From: Palsa-739 sp035532535
GTDB taxonomy: Bacteria > Actinomycetota > Thermoleophilia > Gaiellales > Gaiellaceae
NCBI GenBank assembly: GCA_035532535.1
Contig: DATKQT010000007.1
Location: 1 to 48,822, forward strand
Direction of reading: 5' to 3'
DNA length: 48,822 bases
The notes beneath the pieces were generated by a model. That model made no database searches and was not told where the DNA came from. It saw only the letters and a program-made list of their open reading frames with translations. The first letter of the stretch is position 1, and each line of letters begins with the position of its first letter. Below are positions 16,931-24,015 of the stretch, one piece after another. The translations under genes and the position numbers were made by a program.

Positions 16931-16986
16931 AAGCCCCGCGGAGGCAGTGTCGCCTCAGGACCTCATCGGGTCCTGGGGCTTTTTTT
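16931..16986 (+). terminator. three-way-junction terminator in the amt 5' leader (candidate attenuator)
   Basis: An outer stem AAGCCCC/GGGGCTT (16931-16937 with 16975-16981) encloses two hairpins: GAGGC/GCCTC (16941-16945 with 16952-16956) and AGGACC/GGTCCT (16957-16962 with 16969-16974). A run of seven T starts at 16980. It points toward amt, whose ATG is at 17012. The only gene upstream, proA, is divergent, so this terminator cannot be ending a neighbouring gene. TATCGT at 16903-16908 is a possible -10 giving a leader of about 100 nt. No known riboswitch class was recognised. Confidence 0.7.
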
Positions 16987-17011
16987 GTTGGCGGAAAGAG
17001 GGGAGAGGTCG

Positions 17012-18382
17012 ATGCTGTTCCTGCTGTACCCGACATGGCTGAATCCGGGCGACAACGCCTGGCAGCTCACGGCAGCAACGTTCGTGGGCTTGATGAGCGT
17101 CCCCGGCCTCGTCGTCCTGTACGGCGGCGTGATGCAGAAGCGCTGGTCGGTGAACGCGATGATGCTCGCCTTCATCGCCTTCGCGCTCGTGCTCGTGGAG
17201 TGGGTGCTCTACGGGTACAAGATGGGCTTCGGCAACCCGTGGCACGGCCTGTCGCATTCGGGCTTCTTCGGGAACTTCATCGGCCAGCCAGGGAACGTGC
17301 TCGGGCACAAGTCGCTGCAAGGGCAGGGCAACATCCCGCTCGTCGGGAAGACGGACTTCCCGCAGTCGTCCCTCGTGTACTTCCAGTTCGTGTTCGCGGG
17401 GATCACACCGATCCTCATGCTCGGCTCTGTTCTCGGCCGCGTGAACTTCAAGGCGTGGATCCCGTTCGTCGTGTTGTGGGGATCGTGCGTGTACACGATC
17501 AACGCGTTCCTGCTCTGGGGCGGCGGCTACTTCGCGCACAAGGGTGCCGTCGACTTCAGCGGCGGCTACGTCATCCATCTGTCGGCGGGCGTCTCCGGCT
17601 TCGTCGCCGCCTGGGTGATCGGCCCACGCCTCGCAAGGGACCGCGAGATCGACGCGCCGAACAACCTCGCCATGGTCGCCATCGGCGCCGGCCTCCTCTG
17701 GCTGGGCTGGAACGGCTTCAACGGCGGCGACCCGTACAACGCCGGCGCTGACGCTGCGTCCGCCGTGCTGAATACGAACCTCGCCACTGCGGTCGCGTTC
17801 CTCGTGTGGATCGGGTGCGACTACGCGACGAAGCGGAAGCCGTCGCTCATCGGTAGCGTGAACGGCATGATCGTCGGCCTCGTGGCGATCACGCCGGCGG
17901 CCGGCTTCGTCAACGGCTGGGGCGCGATGATCATCGGCGCAGCGGCGGCCGTGCTCGTGTACGTCGCGTACAACTACCTCGCGCTGCTCCGGCCGTTCCG
18001 GAGCGTCGACGACACGCTCGGCGTCGTGTACACGCACGGGTTCGCAGGCCTCTTCGGCGGCCTGCTCACGGGCCTGCTCGCCGACTCGGCGATGCAGATC
18101 GTCCCGGGCGTCTCCGTCACGGGCGGCCTGCACCTGTTGAAGTGGCAGGCGATAGCCGGCGCGTGGGTGATCGTCTTCTCGGGTGTGGCGACGTTCATCC
18201 TCCTCAAGCTCGTCGGCGTTTTCGTGCCGTTGCGCATGAGCGACGCGGACATGGAGATGGGCGATCTCGCCGTCCACGGCCACGAGGTGTATCCCTCCGA
18301 CATCCCGTCGCTCGCATACCCGTCCGGGATTCCTGCGGGTGCACTGGCCACGATCACGAGCGAAGCTGCGCCGGCGACGTGA
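17012..18382 (+). CDS. amt: ammonium transporter
   Basis: A 456-aa Amt/MEP/Rh-family membrane channel with about eleven helices. Landmarks are GLVVLYGGVMQKR in the first helix, VDFSGGYVIHLSAGVSGFVAAW carrying the first pore histidine, LLWLGWNGFNGGDPYNA, and YTHGFAGLFGGLLTGL carrying the second pore histidine. The ATG at 17012 has GGGGAG 6 nt upstream. The gene is preceded by a terminator-like leader, suggesting control by premature termination. No glnB follows; instead a Usp-like gene overlaps its stop (GTGA), an unusual partner. Confidence 0.95.
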   Translation: MLFLLYPTWLNPGDNAWQLTAATFVGLMSVPGLVVLYGGVMQKRWSVNAMMLAFIAFALVLVEWVLYGYKMGFGNPWHGLSHSGFFGNFIGQPGNVLGHKSLQGQGNIPLVGKTDFPQSSLVYFQFVFAGITPILMLGSVLGRVNFKAWIPFVVLWGSCVYTINAFLLWGGGYFAHKGAVDFSGGYVIHLSAGVSGFVAAWVIGPRLARDREIDAPNNLAMVAIGAGLLWLGWNGFNGGDPYNAGADAASAVLNTNLATAVAFLVWIGCDYATKRKPSLIGSVNGMIVGLVAITPAAGFVNGWGAMIIGAAAAVLVYVAYNYLALLRPFRSVDDTLGVVYTHGFAGLFGGLLTGLLADSAMQIVPGVSVTGGLHLLKWQAIAGAWVIVFSGVATFILLKLVGVFVPLRMSDADMEMGDLAVHGHEVYPSDIPSLAYPSGIPAGALATITSEAAPAT

Positions 18383-18987
18383 CGACCGTCATCGTCTCGT
18401 ACGACGGGACCGACAACGATCGCGACGCGCTCGCCCTCGGCCGGGTTCTGGCCGGGGCGGGCGCGTCGCTCGAGCTCGCGTACGTCAGCCACCGGAGCGA
18501 GCCGGAGCCGGACTCGCCGACCGACGTCCCGTTCCACGTCGTCGACAATCCGTCGACGGCGGAGGGATTGCGCGAGCTCGCGCTCGCGCGCGGGGCGGAG
18601 CTGATCGTCTTCGGCTCCGAGTACCGCACCGCGCCGGGCCACGTCGACCCGCAGGCGACGGCCAAGCGGCTGCTCGACGGCGGCCCCGTCGCGCTCGCGC
18701 TCGCGCCGTCGGGCTACGCGGACGCGAATCACAAGCCGATCGCGACGATCCGAGCGGTCAGCGAGGACGGAGATCCGACGACGCGCGAGACCGCGGATGC
18801 GCTCGCGCAGAAGCTCGGAGCGGAGGTGGTCGACGGTCCAGGGCACAGCCCAGACCTGGTCGTCGTCGGCTCGAAGCCCGGAACGGTGAACGGCCGCGTC
18901 ACCATCAGCGCCGCCGCCGACTACCTCATCGAGCTGACGGGCTGTCCGGTCCTCGTCCTTCCGCGCGGAGTGGCGGTCCGCTTCTAG
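18379..18987 (+). CDS. universal-stress-protein-like alpha/beta protein
   Basis: A 202-aa protein starting at a GTG that overlaps the amt stop by 4 nt. VIVSYDGTDNDRDALALGRVLAG at the N-terminus and LVVVGSKPGTVNGRVTISAAADYLI near the end resemble the first and last parts of Usp domains, and there may be two degenerate Usp halves (a middle piece reads LIVFGSEYRT). The full ATP-binding GxxG-x9-GS motif is not clear. No signal or membrane segment. Coupling to amt suggests a role linked to ammonium uptake, which is inference. Confidence 0.78.
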   Translation: MTTVIVSYDGTDNDRDALALGRVLAGAGASLELAYVSHRSEPEPDSPTDVPFHVVDNPSTAEGLRELALARGAELIVFGSEYRTAPGHVDPQATAKRLLDGGPVALALAPSGYADANHKPIATIRAVSEDGDPTTRETADALAQKLGAEVVDGPGHSPDLVVVGSKPGTVNGRVTISAAADYLIELTGCPVLVLPRGVAVRF

Positions 18988-18989
18988 GG

Positions 18990-19199
18990 ATGCCTGCAGA
19001 GAGCGAGCGCCTCCGGCGGCGCGTCAGGCGCCGTGATATCTGGTTCATCGGCGCCGTCGCCGCGCTGGTGGTGGCGCTCGCTCCCGTCGCCGTCGTCTTG
19101 AGCGAGCGCGGCCATCAAGCGCCGCCGGCCGGCTGCAAGACCGTCGTTCGCGCCGGCTTCATGGGCGGCGAGACCCACGTCGTCTGTACCTCGCCCTAA
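18990..19199 (+). CDS. small single-pass membrane protein
   Basis: A 69-aa hypothetical protein beginning 2 nt after the Usp-like stop. A basic N-terminus (RLRRRVRRRD) precedes one hydrophobic segment (IWFIGAVAALVVALAPVAVV), then a short outside part with two cysteines (GCKTVV and HVVC) that could pair. The positive-inside rule places the C-terminus outside. The ribosome-binding site is weak, so it may depend on coupling. No family recognised. Confidence 0.55.
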   Translation: MPAESERLRRRVRRRDIWFIGAVAALVVALAPVAVVLSERGHQAPPAGCKTVVRAGFMGGETHVVCTSP

Positions 19200-19258
19200 A
19201 CGCCGAGCGCGTACGTGAAGAGGAAGGCGTAGGCCGAGCATCCTCCTCCGGAGTCGCG

Positions 19259-19440
19259 CTAGAGGTGCTTGGCGACGGCCTTCGCCAGCACGATGACGTC
19301 GGCCTTCATCTTGACCGGCGTGATCGGGTGGGCATTCGCGTCGAGGAAGACCCCTTGCGCGTTGGCGACGGTATTGCCCTTCAGCATCTCGATCGACCCG
19401 GTGTTCGCGGTGTAGAACGCGCCGTTGCCGATCCCGGATG
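19259..19440 (-). pseudogene. 3' remnant of a truncated gene
   Basis: On the minus strand a coherent reading frame with strong G/C third positions ends at a TAG (19259-19261). It reads GIGNGAFYTANTGSIEMLKG, continues through NTVANAQGVFLDANAHP, and ends LAKAVAKHL. No ATG or GTG start precedes the conserved-looking part, and an in-frame stop lies about 55 nt further upstream, next to the 3' end of the cold-shock-like gene. It looks like the C-terminal end of a secreted or lipoprotein-type protein whose 5' part was lost. The remaining sequence from 19200 to 19485 holds nothing else convincing. Confidence 0.5.
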
Positions 19441-19485
19441 AGCCCCCCGACCCGGCCGAGCATCGCCGGACGATACCGCGGCGGA

Positions 19486-19749
19486 TTAGAGAGAACTACC
19501 CCCGCGCGAGTGACGCAGACGGGCTCGCCGGGAGTCGCCCTGCACGACGAAGGCGACGTCGATCGCGTGCGCTTCGCCTTCGCCCTCCTGTGCCTGTCGC
19601 TCGAAGGTGACGGCCGCGCCCTTGCAGCGCGGCGGGGGCTCGTGTCCCGGAAGGAACCCGCTGCTTTCGACGTACAGCCGCTCGTCGGCGTCCGACTGGA
19701 TGTAGCCGTACCCCTTGTCGACGTTGAACCAGAGCATCGAGCCTTCCAT
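19486..19749 (-). CDS. divergent cold-shock-domain protein
   Basis: An 87-aa protein whose N-terminal half is a cold-shock fold: MLWFNVDKGYGYIQSD matches RNP1 (KGYGYI). RNP2 is altered, with RLYVESSGFLPG where canonical proteins have FVHHSA. A basic tail of about 20 residues follows (SRRARLRHSRGG). It starts 2 nt after the hemolysin III stop, so it is in that operon. It is much more diverged than the second cold-shock gene at 21804, and probably binds nucleic acid with altered preference. Confidence 0.8.
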   Translation of the reverse strand: MEGSMLWFNVDKGYGYIQSDADERLYVESSGFLPGHEPPPRCKGAAVTFERQAQEGEGEAHAIDVAFVVQGDSRRARLRHSRGGSSL

Positions 19750-19751
19750 GT

Positions 19752-20408
19752 TCAGCCCACCTTCACGACGAAGAGTGCAATGGCGACGTACTGACAAGCC
19801 AGCGCGACAAGGGTCAGCGCGTGGAAAACCTCGTGGTAGCCGAAGACCGTTGGGATGGGATCGGGCCGACGGCGTGCATAGACGATCGCACCGAGCGTGT
19901 AGGCGACGCCGCCCGCAGCGATGAGCGCGACCGCCGCGAGCCCCGCGCTGTGCGCGAGCTGCGGCATCGCGGCAATGCCGACCCAACCGAGTGTGATCCC
20001 GAAGACGGCCGACAGCCATTTCGGCGCGCCGACCCAACAGATCTTCGTGAGGATCGCGGCCGCCGCACCCGCCCACACGACGCCGAGCACGGTGCGCTGG
20101 ATGCTTCCGTGCAGGCTCAGCAAGCCGACGGGGGTGTACGTCCCGGCAATGAGGATGTAGATGCCTGCGTGGTCGACGCGCCGCATGCGCGGACGTGCAC
20201 GCGGGCTCCACGTGATGCGGTGGTAGAGCGCGCTCGCCCCGAGCATGGTTGCCGCCGAGGCTGCGAAGACCGCCGCAGCCACGAGTCGCCTGCCGTCCGT
20301 CGCGCTGACGAAAACCGCGCCGACGACGACCGCGACGACGAAGCCGGCGGCGTGCAGGACGCCGCGCAGCTTTGGCCTCACACGTGGCGCATCAGCGGTG
20401 ATATCCAT
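19752..20408 (-). CDS. hemolysin III / PAQR-family membrane protein
   Basis: A 218-aa seven-helix membrane protein. It has the family signatures SALYHRITW and RRVDHAGIYILIAGTYTPVGL (residues about 60-95) and the C-terminal histidine motif GYHEVFHALTL, which in this superfamily bind a metal. The ATG at 20408 has GAGAGGAG 8 nt upstream; the frame is open further but gives a tail with no family similarity. The hemolysin name is historical; the function in bacteria is membrane-related and poorly defined. Confidence 0.9.
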   Translation of the reverse strand: MDITADAPRVRPKLRGVLHAAGFVVAVVVGAVFVSATDGRRLVAAAVFAASAATMLGASALYHRITWSPRARPRMRRVDHAGIYILIAGTYTPVGLLSLHGSIQRTVLGVVWAGAAAAILTKICWVGAPKWLSAVFGITLGWVGIAAMPQLAHSAGLAAVALIAAGGVAYTLGAIVYARRRPDPIPTVFGYHEVFHALTLVALACQYVAIALFVVKVG

Positions 20409-20608
20409 ACGCCCCGCTCCTCTCTGCAGCTCTGGCAGTCGAAGAGGATGGGCTGCCTCGTCGGCGACCGCGCAAAACCCTCGCGCGCCCCAACATTGTC
20501 GCATACGAACGGCCTGAGCCGATCGGCGCTACCATTGAGAGCTCAAGCCGCCGAGGCTCTGGCATCTCCTTTGCGACTCCCGCAGGTACCGCGGTTGAAA
20601 GGAGCAGG

Positions 20609-21547
20609 GTGTCCAGACGGCGATGGCTGACCGGAACGGTGTTCGCGGCCGTGACGGTGACGGCCTGCGCCCTCGTGGGGCAGCGGCTGACCGGCTCGAG
20701 CTGGCCGCTCGCGCACGCGAGCGCCGTGTACGTCGTCTTTGCCGGGGTCTGCTACTTCGCGAGCTTCATCCTCCGGGCACGCGGCTGGCATCGCCTGTTC
20801 CCGTGCGAGCAGCAACCCGATCAGGCTCGCTGCCTCGCATCGGTCGGCGCCGCGGCTGCGAGCGGAGCCGTGCTGCCGTTCCGCCTCGACTACCTGATCA
20901 AGATCGGGACGCTGCGCAGGCTTCGCGGAGTCCGGATCGGCCTCGAGGCAATCGCACTCTCCATCATCTCGCTCGGGATGGTGGATGCAGTCGCCATGCT
21001 GCCGCTCTCGGTCTCTGCGACCGTGACGAGCTCGGCGAGCTTCCGCGGGCCGCTGCTCATCGTCGTCTTCTTCGGCCTGGGCTGCACCGGGTTGCTCATC
21101 GGCAGCGCGTGGCTCGTGCGCCTGCCGCTGCTGCGGCGTAGCCGTCGCCTGCGCACCGTTTCCGAGCATGTCTCCGCCCACCGAACGCGTCAGGGCAGGC
21201 GAAGCGCAGCCATTGCCGGCGTCTACCTGTTTCTGTGCTGGACGACCAGAGCCGTCGGGAGCGCGCTGCTTCTGACCGCCCTCGGCTTCGCGTTCTCTCC
21301 GACGATCGCCCTGTGCGTCCTCTGCCTCAGCGCTGCCGCGGGCGTGATCCCGATCACGGCCGGGGGCGCCATCGTCAACGCGGGCGCCACGGCCGGCATT
21401 CTCTTCGCACTTGGGGTCGGCAAGGATATCGCGATCAACTTCTCGCTCGCGTCGGCGCTGTTGCTGATCACGAGCGCGACCGCCGCAGGGCTCTGCGGAG
21501 CCGGCGTCTCGCTCGCGCGGCGGCGTCCCGTGATCCTGGGCCACTAG
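20609..21547 (+). CDS. LPG-synthase-type transmembrane protein (UPF0104 family)
   Basis: A 312-aa integral membrane protein with about seven to eight helices, resembling the flippase part of lysylphosphatidylglycerol synthases and the related glycan/lipid proteins: ASFILRARGWHRLF, LPFRLDYLIKIGTLRRL, and a C-terminal VIPITAGGAIVNAGATAGIL pattern. It lacks the cytosolic aminoacyl-transfer domain, so it is a membrane-only member. The GTG start has AAAGGAG just upstream. A tiny zinc-ribbon gene begins 1 nt after its stop. The 200 nt between it and the divergent hemolysin III gene hold no recognised signal. Confidence 0.82.
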   Translation: MSRRRWLTGTVFAAVTVTACALVGQRLTGSSWPLAHASAVYVVFAGVCYFASFILRARGWHRLFPCEQQPDQARCLASVGAAAASGAVLPFRLDYLIKIGTLRRLRGVRIGLEAIALSIISLGMVDAVAMLPLSVSATVTSSASFRGPLLIVVFFGLGCTGLLIGSAWLVRLPLLRRSRRLRTVSEHVSAHRTRQGRRSAAIAGVYLFLCWTTRAVGSALLLTALGFAFSPTIALCVLCLSAAAGVIPITAGGAIVNAGATAGILFALGVGKDIAINFSLASALLLITSATAAGLCGAGVSLARRRPVILGH

Positions 21548-21548
21548 C

Positions 21549-21695
21549 GTGTTCTCTGCCTTCAGGCAGCGGTATACGCGTCGCTGGAGTTGCCCGCACT
21601 GCAGCAAGTGGCTGCGGCTCTATCCCGCTTCGACCTCATGCCCGCGCTGCGGCCGACAGATCTACGAGTCGACCGACCGCCGGCGCCGCTACTGA
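21549..21695 (+). CDS. 48-aa zinc-ribbon protein
   Basis: A very small protein starting at GTG, 1 nt after the preceding stop. It contains CPHC (residues 15-18) and CPRC (31-34), two CxxC knuckles in zinc-ribbon spacing, flanked by a strongly basic N-terminus (RQRYTRRW) and C-terminus (DRRRRY). This suggests a zinc-stabilised RNA- or DNA-binding mini-protein. No ribosome-binding site is visible, so it is probably translated by coupling to the membrane-protein gene. The cold-shock gene 108 nt downstream is consistent with a nucleic-acid role, but that is inference. Confidence 0.65.
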   Translation: MFSAFRQRYTRRWSCPHCSKWLRLYPASTSCPRCGRQIYESTDRRRRY

Positions 21696-21712
21696 ACGAG
21701 GCCCGAAGCCTG

Positions 21713-21728
21713 GTACCCTGGTGGGTAC
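21713..21728 (+). other. inverted repeat upstream of the cold-shock gene
   Basis: GTACCC and GGGTAC form a perfect 6-bp stem around a TGGT loop, 76 nt before the cold-shock ATG. It could be part of a structured 5' untranslated region, as cold-shock mRNAs often have, or an operator. No T tract follows. Confidence 0.35.
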
Positions 21729-21803
21729 TACTAGAGCGAGTACCGGATGCGCACGACGCGCCTTCCCTGCCCGTTCCTGAGCAGTGGAGGAGGTGTTTTT
21801 TCT

Positions 21804-22013
21804 ATGGCAACCGGAACCGTCAAGTGGTTCAACGCCGACAAGGGGTACGGATTCATCACCCCCGATGAAGGCGGTAAGGACTTGTTCGTTCACCACAGCG
21901 CGATCGTCGGCGAGGGCTACAAGTCTCTCGCTGAGAACGCGAAGGTGCAGTTCGAGGCCGCCGAGGGCGCAAAAGGCCCCGAGGCGAAGAGCGTCGAGCT
22001 CGTCGCCGGCTAG
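21804..22013 (+). CDS. cold-shock protein
   Basis: A canonical 69-aa CspA-type RNA chaperone: GTVKWFNADKGYGFITP (RNP1) and DLFVHHSAIVGEGY (RNP2), then VQFEAAEGAKGPEAKSVELV. The ATG at 21804 has a strong AGGAGG 10 nt upstream; the frame is open for about 19 codons upstream but that part is not family-like. A perfect 13-bp hairpin follows the stop. Probably a monocistronic, strongly expressed gene. Confidence 0.95.
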   Translation: MATGTVKWFNADKGYGFITPDEGGKDLFVHHSAIVGEGYKSLAENAKVQFEAAEGAKGPEAKSVELVAG

Positions 22014-22022
22014 CACCGATTC

Positions 22023-22055
22023 GAGCTGCGGGGCCGCGCGGCCCCGCAGCTCTTT
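22023..22055 (+). terminator. strong hairpin terminator after the cold-shock gene
   Basis: GAGCTGCGGGGCC (22023-22035) and GGCCCCGCAGCTC (22040-22052) make a perfect 13-bp stem with a GCGC loop, followed by only three T. It lies 9 nt after the cold-shock stop and 24 nt before the next start codon. Confidence 0.75.
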
Positions 22056-22078
22056 CCATTCTGCGACTGAGGAGGCGC

Positions 22079-22252
22079 ATGGCTTCCAGGAGACCCGAAA
22101 CGATGGCCAAGCGAGCCCGTGAGCTTGCAGTGAAGGAAAAGCGCGAGCGGAAGAAGGCTCGCAAGGAGTCACAGCGCGACAATCCGACCGAGGGCACGAC
22201 GATCGAGACGGATACGCGCCCGAACCTCAACGATCCGCAGGTCGGCGCATGA
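22079..22252 (+). CDS. 57-aa highly charged basic protein
   Basis: ATG with an excellent GAGGAGG ribosome-binding site. The protein has SRRPETMAKRARELAVKEKR in its N-terminal half, then ERKKARKESQRD, and an acidic/polar tail (PTEGTTIETDTRPN). It looks like one long charged helix with a disordered tail. Similar short RPET-x-x-KR-x-RE proteins occur in many bacteria without assigned function (recollection, not a search). The stop overlaps the next start (ATGA). It sits right behind the cold-shock terminator, so it needs read-through or its own promoter. Confidence 0.72.
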   Translation: MASRRPETMAKRARELAVKEKRERKKARKESQRDNPTEGTTIETDTRPNLNDPQVGA

Positions 22253-22551
22253 TGACGTCGGCGTCCGCGTCGGCCGCGCCGCGCGTCGAAGTCACGATCG
22301 CCCGCAATACCGTTCCGCTCACACAGGACGAGATCAGCCGGCTCCTGGTGGCGTTGGAAGGCATCGGCTCGGCCGCGGCGACCTCGATTGCCGAAGAGAT
22401 CTCCGTACTCCGGCATGCCGGGGTACGCATGCAGCTGCTTCCGAGCGAGCGCGAGCTCGTCGCTCTGCGCGGCGCGCTCCTCGTCGCCGATCACAGGCCG
22501 CGGCCCGCTTCCGGGCTGACGCGGCTGCGCTTGCTCTGCGACACCCGCTGA
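22249..22551 (+). CDS. unknown 100-aa protein
   Basis: Coupled by ATGA to the basic mini-protein. A small Ala/Ser-rich N-terminus precedes VEVTIARNTVPLTQDEISRL, two amphipathic helices (LLVALEGIG, TSIAEEISVLRHAG) and a C-terminal LRGALLVADH stretch. No signal peptide, membrane segment, cysteine pair or family was recognised. An ATG one codon later is an alternative start. Confidence 0.6.
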   Translation: MMTSASASAAPRVEVTIARNTVPLTQDEISRLLVALEGIGSAAATSIAEEISVLRHAGVRMQLLPSERELVALRGALLVADHRPRPASGLTRLRLLCDTR

Positions 22552-22626
22552 ACTCCGGGCGCCGGCGCCTCCCGGCCGCTCCAGCTTGGTAAGGGTTGTC
22601 CTGCGCCGCTTTCGCGGGGATGTACG

Positions 22627-22693
22627 CGTGCTTTTCGTGACACGGATGCTCGCCGTTTTCATGCTTGCCCCGCAGCTGCCGGCGCGTTCCTAA
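22627..22693 (+). pseudogene. possible duplicated 3'-end remnant (related to the gene ending at 32061)
   Basis: The 298-nt gap 22552-22849 has no gene, but holds an in-frame stretch reading VLFVTRMLAVFMLAPQLPARS then TAA. TTCATGCTTGCCCCGC (22658-22673) is identical to 31999-32014, and TCCTAACGCG (22688-22697) is identical to 32056-32065. That is the 3' end of a membrane-protein gene coding MLVVFMLAPPLL and ending at the same TAA context. The copy lacks about 27 nt between the two matches. Chance similarity cannot be excluded. Confidence 0.35.
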
Positions 22694-22849
22694 CGCGTAG
22701 AGCACTGCACGGACCCGCAGCCGAGCGGCGCTGCGTCCTCGTCTGGCTGTCGGATGCGGATCCGTCACCCGATCGGGTGGCCGCCGGGCCGGAATGTCGT
22801 ATATCGGTCGCGCAGGCCCGGGTCGATTCTCAGGTGAGGAGACTGCGGA

Positions 22850-23218
22850 GTGAACACCAACAGCGGAGCGGCGATTCTTGTGGCTGACGACAACGACGAG
22901 TTGCGTGAGCTGATTGGCGACGCGTTGCGCGATCGGGGCTGCCGGGTGGTCGAGGCGGCGTCCGGCGACGAGGCGCTCGCTCTCGCCGGGGAACGGTTTG
23001 CGCTTGTCGTCGCGGACATCGTCATGCCCCCCGAGGGAGGAATTGCGCTCGTGGATGCGCTCCGGCAGCGCATCGCAGGCTTGAAGGTTCTCTTCATCTC
23101 GGGATATGGCGCCCTGCCGGGTGGCGGCGGCGCAGACCCGGTCTTGAGCAAGCCATTCACCGCCGACGAGCTCGTGAGTCGGATCGCCGCGCTCGCGCCG
23201 GAGGTGTTTTCGTCGTGA
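22850..23218 (+). CDS. single-domain response regulator (receiver only)
   Basis: A 122-aa receiver: D13-D14 acidic pair (VADDNDE), phosphoacceptor D56 in VVADIVMP, S84 and K101 (SKPF). No output domain. The PPEGG after D56 is of the type seen in receivers attached to hybrid kinases. The GTG start has GAGGAG 9 nt upstream. Its stop overlaps the histidine kinase start (GTGA). First gene of a six-gene coupled signalling unit. Confidence 0.9.
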   Translation: MNTNSGAAILVADDNDELRELIGDALRDRGCRVVEAASGDEALALAGERFALVVADIVMPPEGGIALVDALRQRIAGLKVLFISGYGALPGGGGADPVLSKPFTADELVSRIAALAPEVFSS

Positions 23219-24015
23219 ACGCCATGACGATTCCCGTGGCGCTCGTCGAGGAAGCTGACCTCAATGCAGATCTGCTCGCCGAGAATGTGCGGCTGCTGCA
23301 GCTCGACGAGCTGAAAGACGAACTGATCGCGACGGTCTCGCACGAGCTGCGTACGCCGCTGACATCGATCGTGGGGTATCTGGAGCTTCTCCAAGCGCCG
23401 GATGCAGGGCCGCTGACCGACCAGCAAGCTCAGTTCTTGGGAGTCATCCGCCGGAGCGCGGAACGCCTGCTGTCGCTGGTCTCCGACTTGCTCCTGATGG
23501 CGCAGGTGGAGTCGGGCGGGATGCGGCTCGAGCGTGAAAGCGTCGACGTCGCGACGATCGCGCGGGACTGTCTTGCCGCCGTCGGGCCGAGCGCGGCGTC
23601 GCGCTCGATCGCCATGGAGCTCATGGCCGACGCCGCGACCGTGTTCGGTGACAGGCGCCTGTTGGGCGAAGTCGTCGACAATCTCCTATCGAACGCGGTC
23701 AAGTTCACGCCGGAGGGCGGCTCGATCGCCGTTCGTGTCGGCCGCCTGGACGACCGAGTGCTGCTCACGGTTCGCGACAGCGGAATCGGCATTCCGGCCG
23801 ACGAGCAGAAGGACCTCTTCGCCCGTTTCTATCGCACCCGCGATGCCGCGCGCCGCGCCGTGCCGGGCAGCGGCCTCGGACTCTCGATCGTCAAGGCGAT
23901 CGTCGACGCGCATGGCGGCGAGGTCACGGTGGAAAGCGCCGTGTCCGAAGGGTCGACGTTCCGCGTGGTGCTTCCCGCGAACCATTCACTCCCTGCAGAA
24001 GAAAGGAGTTCGTGA
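23215..24015 (+). CDS. soluble histidine kinase (HisKA type)
   Basis: A 266-aa kinase without transmembrane segment or recognisable sensor domain. A 30-residue helical start leads to the H box SHELRTPLTS (H43), then the N box (DNLLSNAVKFTPEGG), G1 (DSGIGIP), the FARFYRT F box and G2 (GSGLGLSIVKAI). It is complete as a catalytic unit. Lack of a sensor suggests partner proteins supply input. It sits between two receivers, overlapping the first by 4 nt and the second by 1 nt (TGATG). Confidence 0.93.
   Translation: MNAMTIPVALVEEADLNADLLAENVRLLQLDELKDELIATVSHELRTPLTSIVGYLELLQAPDAGPLTDQQAQFLGVIRRSAERLLSLVSDLLLMAQVESGGMRLERESVDVATIARDCLAAVGPSAASRSIAMELMADAATVFGDRRLLGEVVDNLLSNAVKFTPEGGSIAVRVGRLDDRVLLTVRDSGIGIPADEQKDLFARFYRTRDAARRAVPGSGLGLSIVKAIVDAHGGEVTVESAVSEGSTFRVVLPANHSLPAEERSS

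Noticed and set aside
16921..16986. Known glutamine, c-di-AMP, fluoride or ZTP riboswitch before amt
   Set aside because: None of the conserved core sequences of those classes was recognisable; only a generic branched terminator is supported.
16833..17036. N-terminal extension of ProA by 68 codons
   Set aside because: It crosses the amt leader and the amt start; family similarity begins at the ATG at 16832.
20543..21607. 354-codon minus-strand frame opposite the LPG-synthase-type gene
   Set aside because: The plus-strand frame codes hydrophobic helices; this one is a charged mirror image with no motif.
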